NCBI GenBank assembly: GCA_039962225.1
Contig: JAMPKV010000001.1
Span: forward strand, 558,001 to 622,000
Reading direction: 5' to 3'
DNA: 64,000 nucleotides
From: Microcoleus sp. AS-A8
GTDB taxonomy: Bacteria > Cyanobacteriota > Cyanobacteriia > Cyanobacteriales > Coleofasciculaceae
Shown here: positions 8,829 through 17,400 of the stretch, piece by piece
Numbering within the stretch: the first letter of the stretch is position 1
How the letters are laid out: each line of letters starts with the position of its first letter
Made by a program: the position numbers and the translations under genes
Notes under the pieces: model-generated
Told to the model about the DNA's origin: nothing
Seen by the model: only the letters and a program-made list of their open reading frames with translations
Database searches by the model: none

Positions 8829-10027
8829 TGCGCCAAACTCATCTATGGAGAGAAGCTGCCGTCGAAGTTGATGGCGAAACTACCATCCCTGTCACAATTG
8901 AGTCACCCAACCAAGAGCGCAGCCAGTTGTGGTATCGGCTTCCGACTCAATACAATTCTCTGTTAACGCCCAGTTGTGACCCTTTTGTTGTTGCGACTAT
9001 ACTCTTGTCCATGCAATGGGCAGCGCCCGTCGCCGTACACGGACAACTTTCTCCCACACTCCTGCAAAATTTGGAGGAATTTCAAGCCGCTTGGTCAGCT
9101 TGGGAACCACAGCGCTATCATCCTGTTAAAATTAGTGCCGACGTGGAGCAGGAACAACCCCTGGCTGACTCATCCGATAAAGCCTTGGTGGCTTTCTCGG
9201 GGGGCGTTGATAGTTGCTTCACCGTTTTTCGCCATCGCAGCGATCGTTGTGGCAGGTGGCAGCGAAATCTCCAAGCGGGTTTAATGATACACGGGCTAGA
9301 TATTCCCCTCGAAGAGCAGCAGCCCTTTGCCAAAGCCGCAGAAAAGTCAAAAGTACTCCTCGCCAGCCTTGGGGTAGAATTAATCCCCCTCGCCACTAAC
9401 TTTCGTCAGTTACCCCTAGATTGGGAAAACGCCTTTGGCACTGCTCTTGCCTCTTGCTTAATGCTGTTACAAGGTGGCTATACAACTGGGCTAATTGCCA
9501 GCTCTTTTCCCTACCAAGCACTCTCATTCCCCTATGGCTCCAATCCCATCACCGATTGGATGCTCTCAACCAAAGCATTTCAAATCGTTCATGATGGTGC
9601 CGCCTTCCCTCGCCTGGAAAAAATGGGGGAAATTGCCCATTGGCCTGAAGCCCTGCAAAGCCTGAGAGTATGCTGGCAAGGTTCCCAAAAGGACCGTAAC
9701 TGTGGACGCTGCGAGAAATGTGTTCGGACTATTTTGAATTTCCGGATTTTGGGCGTTGGCTTACCCGAATGCTTTGAGGAAGATATCACCGATGAGCAAA
9801 TTCAAAATATCCAGGTAAACGCAGGGCCACTGACTGAAATGGAGCGAGTGTTGGCAGCCGCTAAAGCCGCTGAGATATCTGATTCTTGGGTTCAAGCCTT
9901 AGAAACGTGTATTCAAAAAAATCAGCCTAAAGATGGACGCCAAGAGTTAAAATTTGCAATAATGAAGCGCTTGCCCAAGCCCCTGATTCAGCTAGTACGC
10001 CAACTCAAAAGGCGGATATCTCACTAG
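8828..10027 (+). CDS. PP-loop ATPase with C-terminal three-cysteine cluster
   Basis: Protein of 399 residues with the ATP-pyrophosphatase loop AFSGGVDSC (SGGVDS at residues 124-129) and a C-terminal CGRCEKC cluster (Cys 292, 295 and 298) likely to bind a metal. The layout resembles 7-cyano-7-deazaguanine synthase and related PP-loop enzymes that adenylate a carboxylate or amide, but it is not QueC: the N-terminal ~115 residues are an extra uncharacterised domain. Its start overlaps the stop of the asparagine-synthase-like gene, so the two proteins are probably made in equal amounts and act together. Substrate unknown. An amidotransferase or nitrogen-transfer step on a sugar or peptide is the best guess. 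Confidence 0.72.
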   Translation: MRQTHLWREAAVEVDGETTIPVTIESPNQERSQLWYRLPTQYNSLLTPSCDPFVVATILLSMQWAAPVAVHGQLSPTLLQNLEEFQAAWSAWEPQRYHPVKISADVEQEQPLADSSDKALVAFSGGVDSCFTVFRHRSDRCGRWQRNLQAGLMIHGLDIPLEEQQPFAKAAEKSKVLLASLGVELIPLATNFRQLPLDWENAFGTALASCLMLLQGGYTTGLIASSFPYQALSFPYGSNPITDWMLSTKAFQIVHDGAAFPRLEKMGEIAHWPEALQSLRVCWQGSQKDRNCGRCEKCVRTILNFRILGVGLPECFEEDITDEQIQNIQVNAGPLTEMERVLAAAKAAEISDSWVQALETCIQKNQPKDGRQELKFAIMKRLPKPLIQLVRQLKRRISH

Positions 10028-10057
10028 CAGTGCGTTACAGCAGATGACAATCTCTAG

Positions 10058-10195
10058 GGGCAGGGGCGGGAAGATGGGATAGCTCATCAAGAAGTTTTAC
10101 AACTCAACATCCTTAAGTCAGAATTCGCGATAGAATTGACGCGACTCAAACGAGGTGAAGAATCTTCGCCTTTAGTCAGACAAAATATTGCATAA
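10058..10195 (+). pseudogene. Possible remnant of a small coding sequence
   Basis: An open stretch of 45 codons with protein-like composition, ending LKRGEESSPLVRQNIA then TAA, and preceded in frame by a stop at 10055-10057. It has no ATG, GTG or TTG start, so it does not look like an intact gene. It lies between the PP-loop gene and the JmjC-domain gene, where a small substrate peptide would be expected if this were a peptide-modifying locus. I do not recognise the sequence. It may equally be chance. Confidence 0.25.
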
Positions 10196-10228
10196 AACCA
10201 TCTCATTCGAGGGATAGTTTATTTGGGG

Positions 10229-10264
10229 AAATGTTGTACATGTCGGAGGACATTTACAACATTT
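10229..10264 (+). promoter_or_regulatory. Long hairpin in the leader of the JmjC-domain gene
   Basis: Arms AAATGTTGTA (10229-10238) and TACAACATTT (10255-10264) are perfect complements. Inside them ATGTC and GACAT pair around a GGAG tetraloop, with only one C/T mismatch between the two stems, giving about 15 paired bases. It ends about 60 bases before the ATG at 10326. There is no clear T-run after it, so it looks more like a leader structure or RNA processing site than a terminator. Confidence 0.55.
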
Positions 10265-10325
10265 CTCTTAGGTCATAACCCTTCCAGGGGTGGAGGGGTA
10301 ATTTTCATGCATCTACTTAAAAATT

Positions 10326-11081
10326 ATGGCAACCATTTCCTCAAACAAACGGTTCAGCTTTGATTGGCAGCAACCCTCTTATCTTGCGTTCAAACGCTTT
10401 GAACATCTAGAAACACTAATATACCCGCTTTCTTTAAAAGAATTTTTTGGAAAATACTGGAAAAAAAAAGCCGTTCAGATTCCTGGTATTACGTCCAAAA
10501 AGTTTGAGAAACTCTTGAGTTGGGAGCAGCTACAAAATTTATTATTGGAATGCCCAGACGATCACATCAGGTGTTTTGATAACAGCGCCCCTATTGTAGG
10601 GCAAAAGGCAGAACTATTAGAGCAATGGCATCAAGGCCAAACCCTTCATATTGAAAGAATTGAAAAATTAGTGCCAGCGTTAGAACAGGTTTGCAGGCAA
10701 ATTGCCGGAGAACTAAAAGCCTCTACGAAGATGTATGCATTCTGTTCGCATCCCAATCATCCGGGCGCTCATTTACACTACGATCGCTTTGATGTTGTCG
10801 TGTTACAACTGCAAGGTCATAAAAAGTGGCAAGTCCAATTAACTCAGACTAATAAACCTTATTTAGAATGCATGTTAAGCCCAGGGGATTTATTATATAT
10901 ACCCAGAGGACATTGGCATTTTGCCGTGGCGTCACAAGAACAGTCCTTACACTTAACATTGGGCATTTCCTTTAAGAATTTCAATGATGGCCCCCTTGAA
11001 CCATCCATTCTTTCCACAATCCGCCCAAAAATTAAAAATAAATTGGCTAAACTGAATTTTTCAGCCCTAGGTCTAAGATAG
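10326..11081 (+). CDS. JmjC/cupin-domain iron(II), 2-oxoglutarate-type oxygenase
   Basis: Small JmjC-fold protein (251 aa) of the cupin_4/ribosomal-oxygenase-like group, predicted to hydroxylate a protein, peptide or small-molecule side chain. The iron ligands are visible: the HxD pair His151-Tyr-Asp153 (in HLHYDRFD) and a distal His at 196 or 198 (in RGHWHFA), with the typical SPGDLLYIPRGHWH turn before it. The N-terminal region (LSLKEFFGKYWKKKAVQIPG) is the usual lead-in of this family. It is shorter than E. coli RoxA/YcfD and lacks a long C-terminal winged-helix region. It may belong with the two ATP-pyrophosphatase genes upstream, separated by about 300 bases and a strong hairpin, so shared transcription is uncertain. 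Confidence 0.78.
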   Translation: MATISSNKRFSFDWQQPSYLAFKRFEHLETLIYPLSLKEFFGKYWKKKAVQIPGITSKKFEKLLSWEQLQNLLLECPDDHIRCFDNSAPIVGQKAELLEQWHQGQTLHIERIEKLVPALEQVCRQIAGELKASTKMYAFCSHPNHPGAHLHYDRFDVVVLQLQGHKKWQVQLTQTNKPYLECMLSPGDLLYIPRGHWHFAVASQEQSLHLTLGISFKNFNDGPLEPSILSTIRPKIKNKLAKLNFSALGLR

Positions 11082-11282
11082 GATTGCTCACTTGCTTCCC
11101 CACTAGACCTGTTGATCGCATTCCTTTTCATCCAATTCTGGGGCAGGCGGGACGCCTACCCCACAAGCAAAAATGACTAAGAGTGGGATGGGCAAGATGC
11201 CCGTCCTAGCTATTGGCTTGCCAGAGATCTACTGGGCTATCTCAGCTCAAAAAGGTGGGAGGGTAGGGAAATCCGAATCACC

Positions 11283-11317
11283 CTTAGGGGGTAATCCGAG
11301 GAACAAAACCCCCTGAG
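11283..11317 (+). promoter_or_regulatory. Inverted repeat upstream of htpG
   Basis: CTTAGGGGGT (11283-11292) and ACCCCCTGAG (11308-11317) pair over 10 bases with one G-T pair, 50 bases before the htpG start. It is not a CIRCE operator. It could be a leader hairpin or the terminator stem of upstream transcription. Confidence 0.35.
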
Positions 11318-11366
11318 ATCGCACAAAATCACACTTGAAGACCTTTTAAATCACTAAACTACACCT

Positions 11367-13382
11367 ATGACGATCCTAGAACAGGGCAATATCACTATTC
11401 ATACTGAAAATATCTTTCCCATTATCAAGAAGTCTCTCTACACCGATCACGAAATCTTCTTGCGGGAACTGATCTCTAATTCCGTCGATGCCATCCAAAA
11501 ATTGAAAATGGTCTCCTACGCCGGGGAAGTTGACGGTGAGTTGGAAGAACCAGAAATTGTCATCACCATTGATAAAGACAACAAGACCCTATCCATCTGT
11601 GATAACGGAATCGGCATGACCGCCGATGAGGTGAAAAAATACATTAACCAAGTCGCCTTTTCCAGCGCCGAGGAATTTATCCAGAAATATCAAAAAGACG
11701 CTGACCAACAGATTATCGGTCACTTCGGTTTAGGCTTCTACTCCTCCTTTATGGTGGCGAAGAAGGTTGAAATTGATACCCTCTCCTATAGAGCAGGATC
11801 ACAAGCCGTTCACTGGTCTTGTGACGGTTCCCCAGCTTTTGAGCTAACCGATTCCACCCGTACCCAGCGCGGGACGACTGTAACTCTGACCCTCCAAGAC
11901 GAGGAACAGGAATACATTGAAGCGATGCGGATTAAGCAGTTGGTGAAAGCCTACTGTGATTTTATGCCCGTGTCGATTAAGCTGGATGGCGAACAAATTA
12001 ACAAGCAGCGGGCACTCTGGAAGGAATCGCCGCAAAACCTGACCACAGAAGATTATTTAGAGTTCTATCGTTACCTTTACCCTTTCCAAGAAGACCCGCT
12101 ACTGTGGGTGCATCTGAACACTGACTATCCTTTCCTGCTCAACGGCATTCTTTACTTCCCCAAACTCAAGCCGGATGTGGATGTGACAAAGGGTAACATC
12201 AAGCTATTCTGCAATCAGGTGTTTGTTAGCGACCACTGTGAAGAAGTCATTCCCAAATTTTTGATGCCACTGCGGGGGGTGATTGATAGCCCGGATATCC
12301 CCTTAAACGTTTCCCGTAGCGCCCTAACTAACGATCGCACCGTGCGGCGCATTGCGGACTTCATTGCGAAAAAAGTCGGCGATCGCTTAAAGTCTCTCTA
12401 CAATGAAGGACGCGACGAATACATTCGCTGCTGGCAAGATGTCGGCACCTTCGTCAAATTTGGCTCCCTCAACGACGACAAGTTTAAGAAGCAAGTCGAA
12501 GACATCATTATTTATCGCACCACCTATCAGCCGGAACCGAACTCAGGCGAGACGCCTGTGGTAGCTGAAACCCCAACTGTTGAGGTGCAATCCCAAGAAG
12601 GCGATGCTTGGCAAGAGGTCACTCCAAGCAATACAGAAGACAATCCCAAATCCAACACCCAAAAATCAACATCGAACTACACCACCCTCAAGGAGTATCT
12701 AGATCGCAACAAGGAACACAACGAAAACCGTGTTTTCTACTGTAATGATGAAGCGTCTCAGGCGACCTATGTAGAATTGCACAAAAATCAAGGTTTGGAA
12801 GTCCTGTTTATGGACTCCTTCATCGACCCTCACTTCATCAGCTTTTTAGAGCGCGAGTATTCGGAGGTCAAGTTCTCGCGGGTAGACTCCGACTTAGATC
12901 AAACCCTGATTGATCAGGATAAAGAGAAAGAGATTGTTGACCCTAAAACCAACAAAACTCGCAGCGAAGTGATTAAAGAGCTATTTGAGAAATCACTCAA
13001 TAAGCCCAAAGTCAACATCAAAACTCAAGCGCTGAAGTCGGATGACGCCCAAGGCACACCACCGGCGATGGTGTTATTACCGGAAGCGATGCGGCGTCTG
13101 CGGGAGATGACAGCGCTGCTTCAGCAGCAGAATGCCGAGTTCCCTGAAGAGCATGTCTTGATTGTGAATACCGCTCACCCGCTGATTGAGAATCTCTATG
13201 ATCTGAGTCAGGGAAGTATCGTTCAAAGTAGCGGTCAGTCGCCTTCCGGGGAGTTAGCTAATCTGATTTGTCAGCATGTTTACGATTTAGCCTTGATGGC
13301 TCAGAAAGGCTTCGATGCTGAAGGCATGAAGGCGTTTGTTGAGCGTTCTAACCAGGTACTCACCCGCTTGACGCAACGTTAG
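11367..13382 (+). CDS. htpG: Molecular chaperone HtpG (Hsp90)
   Basis: Cytoplasmic ATP-dependent chaperone that helps client proteins fold under heat and light stress, working with DnaK/DnaJ. The N-terminal GHKL ATPase is complete: ELISNSVDAIQKL (about residues 35-47), ICDNGIGMT (about 84) and GHFGLGFYSSFMVA (about 118). The middle domain has NVSRSALTNDRTVRR, and the C-terminal dimerisation region ends at the stop with no MEEVD, as expected for a bacterial form. At 671 aa it is a little long. The excess is an acidic, Pro/Glu/Thr-rich insertion at about residues 390-435 within the middle domain. Upstream are a 10-bp inverted repeat and about 285 bases of non-coding sequence. The gene appears monocistronic. 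Confidence 0.97.
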   Translation: MTILEQGNITIHTENIFPIIKKSLYTDHEIFLRELISNSVDAIQKLKMVSYAGEVDGELEEPEIVITIDKDNKTLSICDNGIGMTADEVKKYINQVAFSSAEEFIQKYQKDADQQIIGHFGLGFYSSFMVAKKVEIDTLSYRAGSQAVHWSCDGSPAFELTDSTRTQRGTTVTLTLQDEEQEYIEAMRIKQLVKAYCDFMPVSIKLDGEQINKQRALWKESPQNLTTEDYLEFYRYLYPFQEDPLLWVHLNTDYPFLLNGILYFPKLKPDVDVTKGNIKLFCNQVFVSDHCEEVIPKFLMPLRGVIDSPDIPLNVSRSALTNDRTVRRIADFIAKKVGDRLKSLYNEGRDEYIRCWQDVGTFVKFGSLNDDKFKKQVEDIIIYRTTYQPEPNSGETPVVAETPTVEVQSQEGDAWQEVTPSNTEDNPKSNTQKSTSNYTTLKEYLDRNKEHNENRVFYCNDEASQATYVELHKNQGLEVLFMDSFIDPHFISFLEREYSEVKFSRVDSDLDQTLIDQDKEKEIVDPKTNKTRSEVIKELFEKSLNKPKVNIKTQALKSDDAQGTPPAMVLLPEAMRRLREMTALLQQQNAEFPEEHVLIVNTAHPLIENLYDLSQGSIVQSSGQSPSGELANLICQHVYDLALMAQKGFDAEGMKAFVERSNQVLTRLTQR

Positions 13383-13520
13383 GTAGAGAGAGAACGAATA
13401 GACCTCTTGCAAAAATCCTGGAAAGACCCCTCCCCAGCCCTCTGCTCATCCTCACCTTCCGCTCCGGTCGCTCCGGTTATTAAGGGGAGGGAGCAAGATT
13501 TCCAGTTTCCCCCTTTATAA

Positions 13521-13567
13521 CCGGAGCTTTAGTGAGGAGGGATTAAGCCGGAGCTTTAGTGAGGAGG
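13521..13567 (+). repeat. Pair of 20-bp direct repeats in the htpG-rpmB gap
   Basis: CCGGAGCTTTAGTGAGGAGG occurs at 13521-13540 and again at 13548-13567, separated by seven bases. The 341-base gap between htpG and rpmB holds these repeats and a GGGCG/CGCCC palindrome at about 13607-13620. I see no gene in it. Confidence 0.8.
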
Positions 13568-13723
13568 TGAATTTTTGAATTTTGTCATAGGTCTAATGAT
13601 TGTGGGATGGGCGTCTCGCCCGTCCTTTCTATCGTTGAATTTCACCCTTGGGAGCAGTATTGTCCTCTGTCCTCACTTCCTCAAAGATATGATGGATAAC
13701 GGACTACTATCTGGAGATTGATT

Positions 13724-13960
13724 ATGGCACGTAAATGTCAGCTAACTGGGAGAAAGGCAAACAATGCTTTTGCTGTTTCTCACTCTCACCGTCGTACCAA
13801 GAAAGTACAGGAAGTTAACTTACAGTGGAAGCGCATTTGGTGGCCTCAAGGCAACCGTTGGGTTAGACTCCGGCTTTCGACTAAGGCGATCAAAACCTTA
13901 GATAAGTTGGGTTTGCAAGCCATGGCGAAGCAAGCAGGGATTGACCTGAATCGCTTGTAA
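13724..13960 (+). CDS. rpmB: 50S ribosomal protein L28
   Basis: Small basic ribosomal protein of the large subunit, 78 aa. The start [18 protein letters not shown] is the conserved L28 N-terminus. The ATG at 13724 is preceded by GGAG at a good distance, so it is preferred over the start two codons upstream. The rest ([19 protein letters not shown], then [16 protein letters not shown]) is typical of cyanobacterial and plastid L28. It appears as a single gene between htpG and the hps locus. Confidence 0.97.
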   Translation: MARKCQLTGRKANNAFAVSHSHRRTKKVQEVNLQWKRIWWPQGNRWVRLRLSTKAIKTLDKLGLQAMAKQAGIDLNRL

Positions 13961-14027
13961 GATGTTGTGATCGGCAAGCCTCGGCGGTCTTCGCGAGAGT
14001 GCGATCGCTCTTCTGAGCAATGTGTCA

Positions 14028-14047
14028 GGGCACGGCATCCCGTGCCC
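14028..14047 (+). repeat. Palindromic intergenic element downstream of rpmB
   Basis: GGGCACGG-CATC-CCGTGCCC forms a perfect 8-bp stem 68 bases after rpmB. The same kind of dispersed cyanobacterial palindrome occurs at 23053-23073. It may fold as a terminator, but a T-run is lacking here. Confidence 0.55.
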
Positions 14048-14495
14048 CTACAGAATTTCCTCTTATTTTGAATGGGTTTGATATTTTTCTTTGGGGTGAT
14101 AAGTTTTCCCAAACAAGTGGGTAGGATAAGTCCAGTTAGCCTATCGCAAACTGGTCGTTAAGCTGTGTTCGATTCTATTACTACTTTTAAAATCATTTGT
14201 CAACCCTAAGCGGGTTTAAAAATATCCGCTTTTGGAGACATAGACCGATAGAGTCTTCCTGGCTCCAGATTATCTGGAGAAGGATTAATCACAAAAGGAA
14301 ATCAGGCTTGTCTGCTGAGTTTTTGATTTCTGCTTAATAACATAGCTGAGGATGGCGATCACCACAGTATATCGTTTAGCGATTACTGTAGGAACTAGGG
14401 GTGTGAGCCATTTGCCAACTCAGCGCCAATCAGCTTAACGCCAAGGTGCTGCTATTAAACTTCAGAACTATTCAACGCTTGACAGGAAAGTCACC
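14048..14495. other. Gene-free leader region of hpsA
   Basis: About 450 bases with no open reading frame of note before the giant HpsA gene. It contains a GAAATCA/TGATTTC inverted pair near 14298-14333 and a compact hairpin at 14364-14389. A long 5' untranslated region with regulation by developmental sigma factors, as for hps genes in Nostoc, is possible, but no promoter box can be assigned by eye. Confidence 0.4.
14364..14389 (+). promoter_or_regulatory. Leader hairpin upstream of hpsA
   Basis: ACAGTA-T-ATCG / CGAT-TACTGT folds around the loop TTTAG with a single bulged T, about 105 bases before the hpsA start. It has no T-run. Function unknown. Confidence 0.4.
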
Positions 14496-17400
14496 ATGTC
14501 AACTCGCAAAAAGCCAACAAATTTTGTCCAGCGTCTCCTGAAAAGGGTTTGGCGATCCTTTAATGTTCTCTTCAAGGCACTGCTCAATGGGGTTTTGCGG
14601 GGTTTAAGGGTAAACAAACGCCGCTCACGCCAAACTCAAGCGGGTTTTGTGCTGCCTACGGTGGTGATGGTGCTGCTGGTGGTAGCGCTGCTGACGACGG
14701 CGATCGTGATTCGGTCGTTTGATCGCTCCAAAAACGCCAGTAACTTCCGCGTGGATCAAGCGGTTCTGAATGCGGCAACACCCGCCATTGACCGGGCTAA
14801 GGCCAAGATAGAGCGCTTGTTATCACCGGACGAAAACCGACTGACCGGAAGCCCTCCCGGTGAAGGAAAATCAATCGCTAATGAGGGGACAATCTCTTAT
14901 GTCCTGAGTCAACCTCCATATACATTCGGGGATGAGACGCAGCTCAAGCTGGTCTATAACAATCCAAATGTGGCTCCTCCAGATGATCCAGCCAAACAAA
15001 CCCTAGAAACGGTTTGGAAGTTTCCGGTCGATACGGATAATAACGGGAAGTACGACACATTTACCCTGTACGGGATTTATTTCCGCAATCCCCCTGTCGA
15101 GACTAATGGTAATCCCAAAAGAAAGAGAACCCCGGTAGAAGCGAGAGCACTACCACAGGCAACGGGAACGGGTGGTACTTGCGCCGCCAGTAGTGGGGGT
15201 TCGGCGAGTGGCACAGAGGGTTGGTATAACACTGATGGTCAGTTGAAAAAAGCGTTCTTTGTCTATGTTGCCAACGTTCCCATTTCTCAAGCCGACATCA
15301 CTCAACTTCCGACGACGGCACAAAGCAGCAAGTATGAACCCTATAAAGGGAATAAAGGCTTCTCTGCCCTAGAAATGCAGGAAGACCAAGCCAGAATTTC
15401 GCTGGATAACAATGCTGTTTGGTATGACGATGACTTGGTAATATTCAACGTTCCGACCTTCAGGGTGAATGGTCGGATACATACCAACAGCAACTTGATG
15501 GTGGGTACCGGAGGCGAGCCTATTATCTTCTATCAAGTCAGTGCTACCGAATCATGCTACTACACGCGAGAAAACAGTTTAATTACTGTAGGAGGTAATG
15601 TCCTGATTGGTAATATCGCCAGCACTACAAATACTCCTACTGTTACCGATAAAGTTGAGGTTCATCGGTATCCCTCTACAGCTAACGAATACATTGATGC
15701 CTCAGGCGGATCAAACGCAACGACTACGACCGTTCCGAGAGAAGCGGCTTCTAATAGTGGAGCTTATGATAAGCGATTAAATGGATTAGTCCAATGTACG
15801 TTGTCTTCGTATGGTACCCAGGCTGCAACTGACAGCAATGTAAGCAATTTCGCTGGCTTCCCTCCAGAGGTTAAAAGCGATTTCAAGAGTAGATATGACA
15901 GCACCAATCCGACATCCGGGAGCAGCATCTTAACTCAGGTTTTAACCACCTACTTTGCGAAGCGTATTCGTCGAGTCTCCTATAAGGAAGTGCCTTTTGG
16001 AACTAATCCATACGTTCCTTATGCAGATTTAACGGCAGCCTGTGCCGCCATGGGTTCTCCAATCAACCCTCCAGTGGCATGGATGTCTCAGCTCCCTACC
16101 ACACTTCCACCTGACCAGAACGTGCCTCCAGTTCTTTCTAAGTTACCGACAACCACTCCCCCCATTTCTCCTACAGGGACAGAGAATCGTATAGGCGATC
16201 GCATCTCAGTGGGTAATGCATTACCTACTGCGTGGTTGAAGTCAGCTCCTCCCACCGCCACTTATGCCAAGAAAGGAGACGAACAGGACATTACGGGCGC
16301 TACTGGACAGGGACCGACAAAACGCAAGAGCCAAGCTCAACAACTCGATGACTTAGGCGACACCTCTCGCGGAGGCTTCTGGGAAGAAGCGGCAGCCTAC
16401 AGTGGGAACGCCGCGAGAAACTATAAAGAACTGGCTGGTGGTTTACGGATAGTCACAGGAGCTGGGATTTACATTGATGGCGAGGCTATGAGCAATGGGG
16501 TAGGGACTGGAAAGCGTGGGGTTAATTCCTTCTTGCCAGCACCACCCACAGTGGCTCAACTCAAACAGATAGCAGCAAGCGATGCAAACGGTGTCAAGCT
16601 CCCACAGGAAATTCAGAGCGCAACTGATCCAACTAATGTAGTGGTATGGCCAGACACGATGCCCATGTTCCGGTGGGACGACACCAATGGAGACGGTCAA
16701 TATACCTGGGGCGCTGGAGAAGTTAAACGAGGCGATCTGCAAATGAGAGCCTCAGTGGTTTACCACCATGCCATCGACAAAGGAACTGCTCAAAAACCAA
16801 TTGCTTGTGTTGCCACTTATTACGACCCTACTAACGCTGACACAGCCCAGAACGCGATTATATTCGGTGCCGACAAGCAATTAGATGGCCTAAAGCCTAC
16901 AAACTTTGGGACATCTGTCAATGGAATAACCTTTGACGAATCCGCTCTAAAGAACTTAAGAGCCGGCTCGAATAATGCCGTCCTCCAAAGACAGGCGAAT
17001 ATGATCTTCCCCAACGGCCGGTGGGTGAACAAACCGCTCAAAGATGCTTTGGAGCACTTAAGAACTGGTGGAGAGAGCAGTCTGACCCTCAACGAAATCG
17101 CATCGATTGATGCAGCCAATTGTGCTCTCCTCATTTTGTACAAGCCGACGCCAGTCGCTAACTCCTTGGTACCCCTTGGTGCGATTCAAGAACGCACGTT
17201 CTTGGATGCCAGACAAATTAAAGCAATCCACAAACGGAATACTGATACAGCAGGACAACCCCTCACACGCACTGTGGGTGGTGCGGCGGTTCCGATAGAC
17301 CGTCAAACCTTACTACAAGACATTACCGATCCAGCCAAACTGAAGATTGCGGAACTTGGCTCATTGGCACCAATCGATCCGGCAACCAAGAAAGAATCAT

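Noticed and set aside
11283-11317. Inverted repeat considered as a CIRCE heat-shock operator of htpG
   Set aside because: It lacks the TTAGCACTC/GAGTGCTAA sequence.
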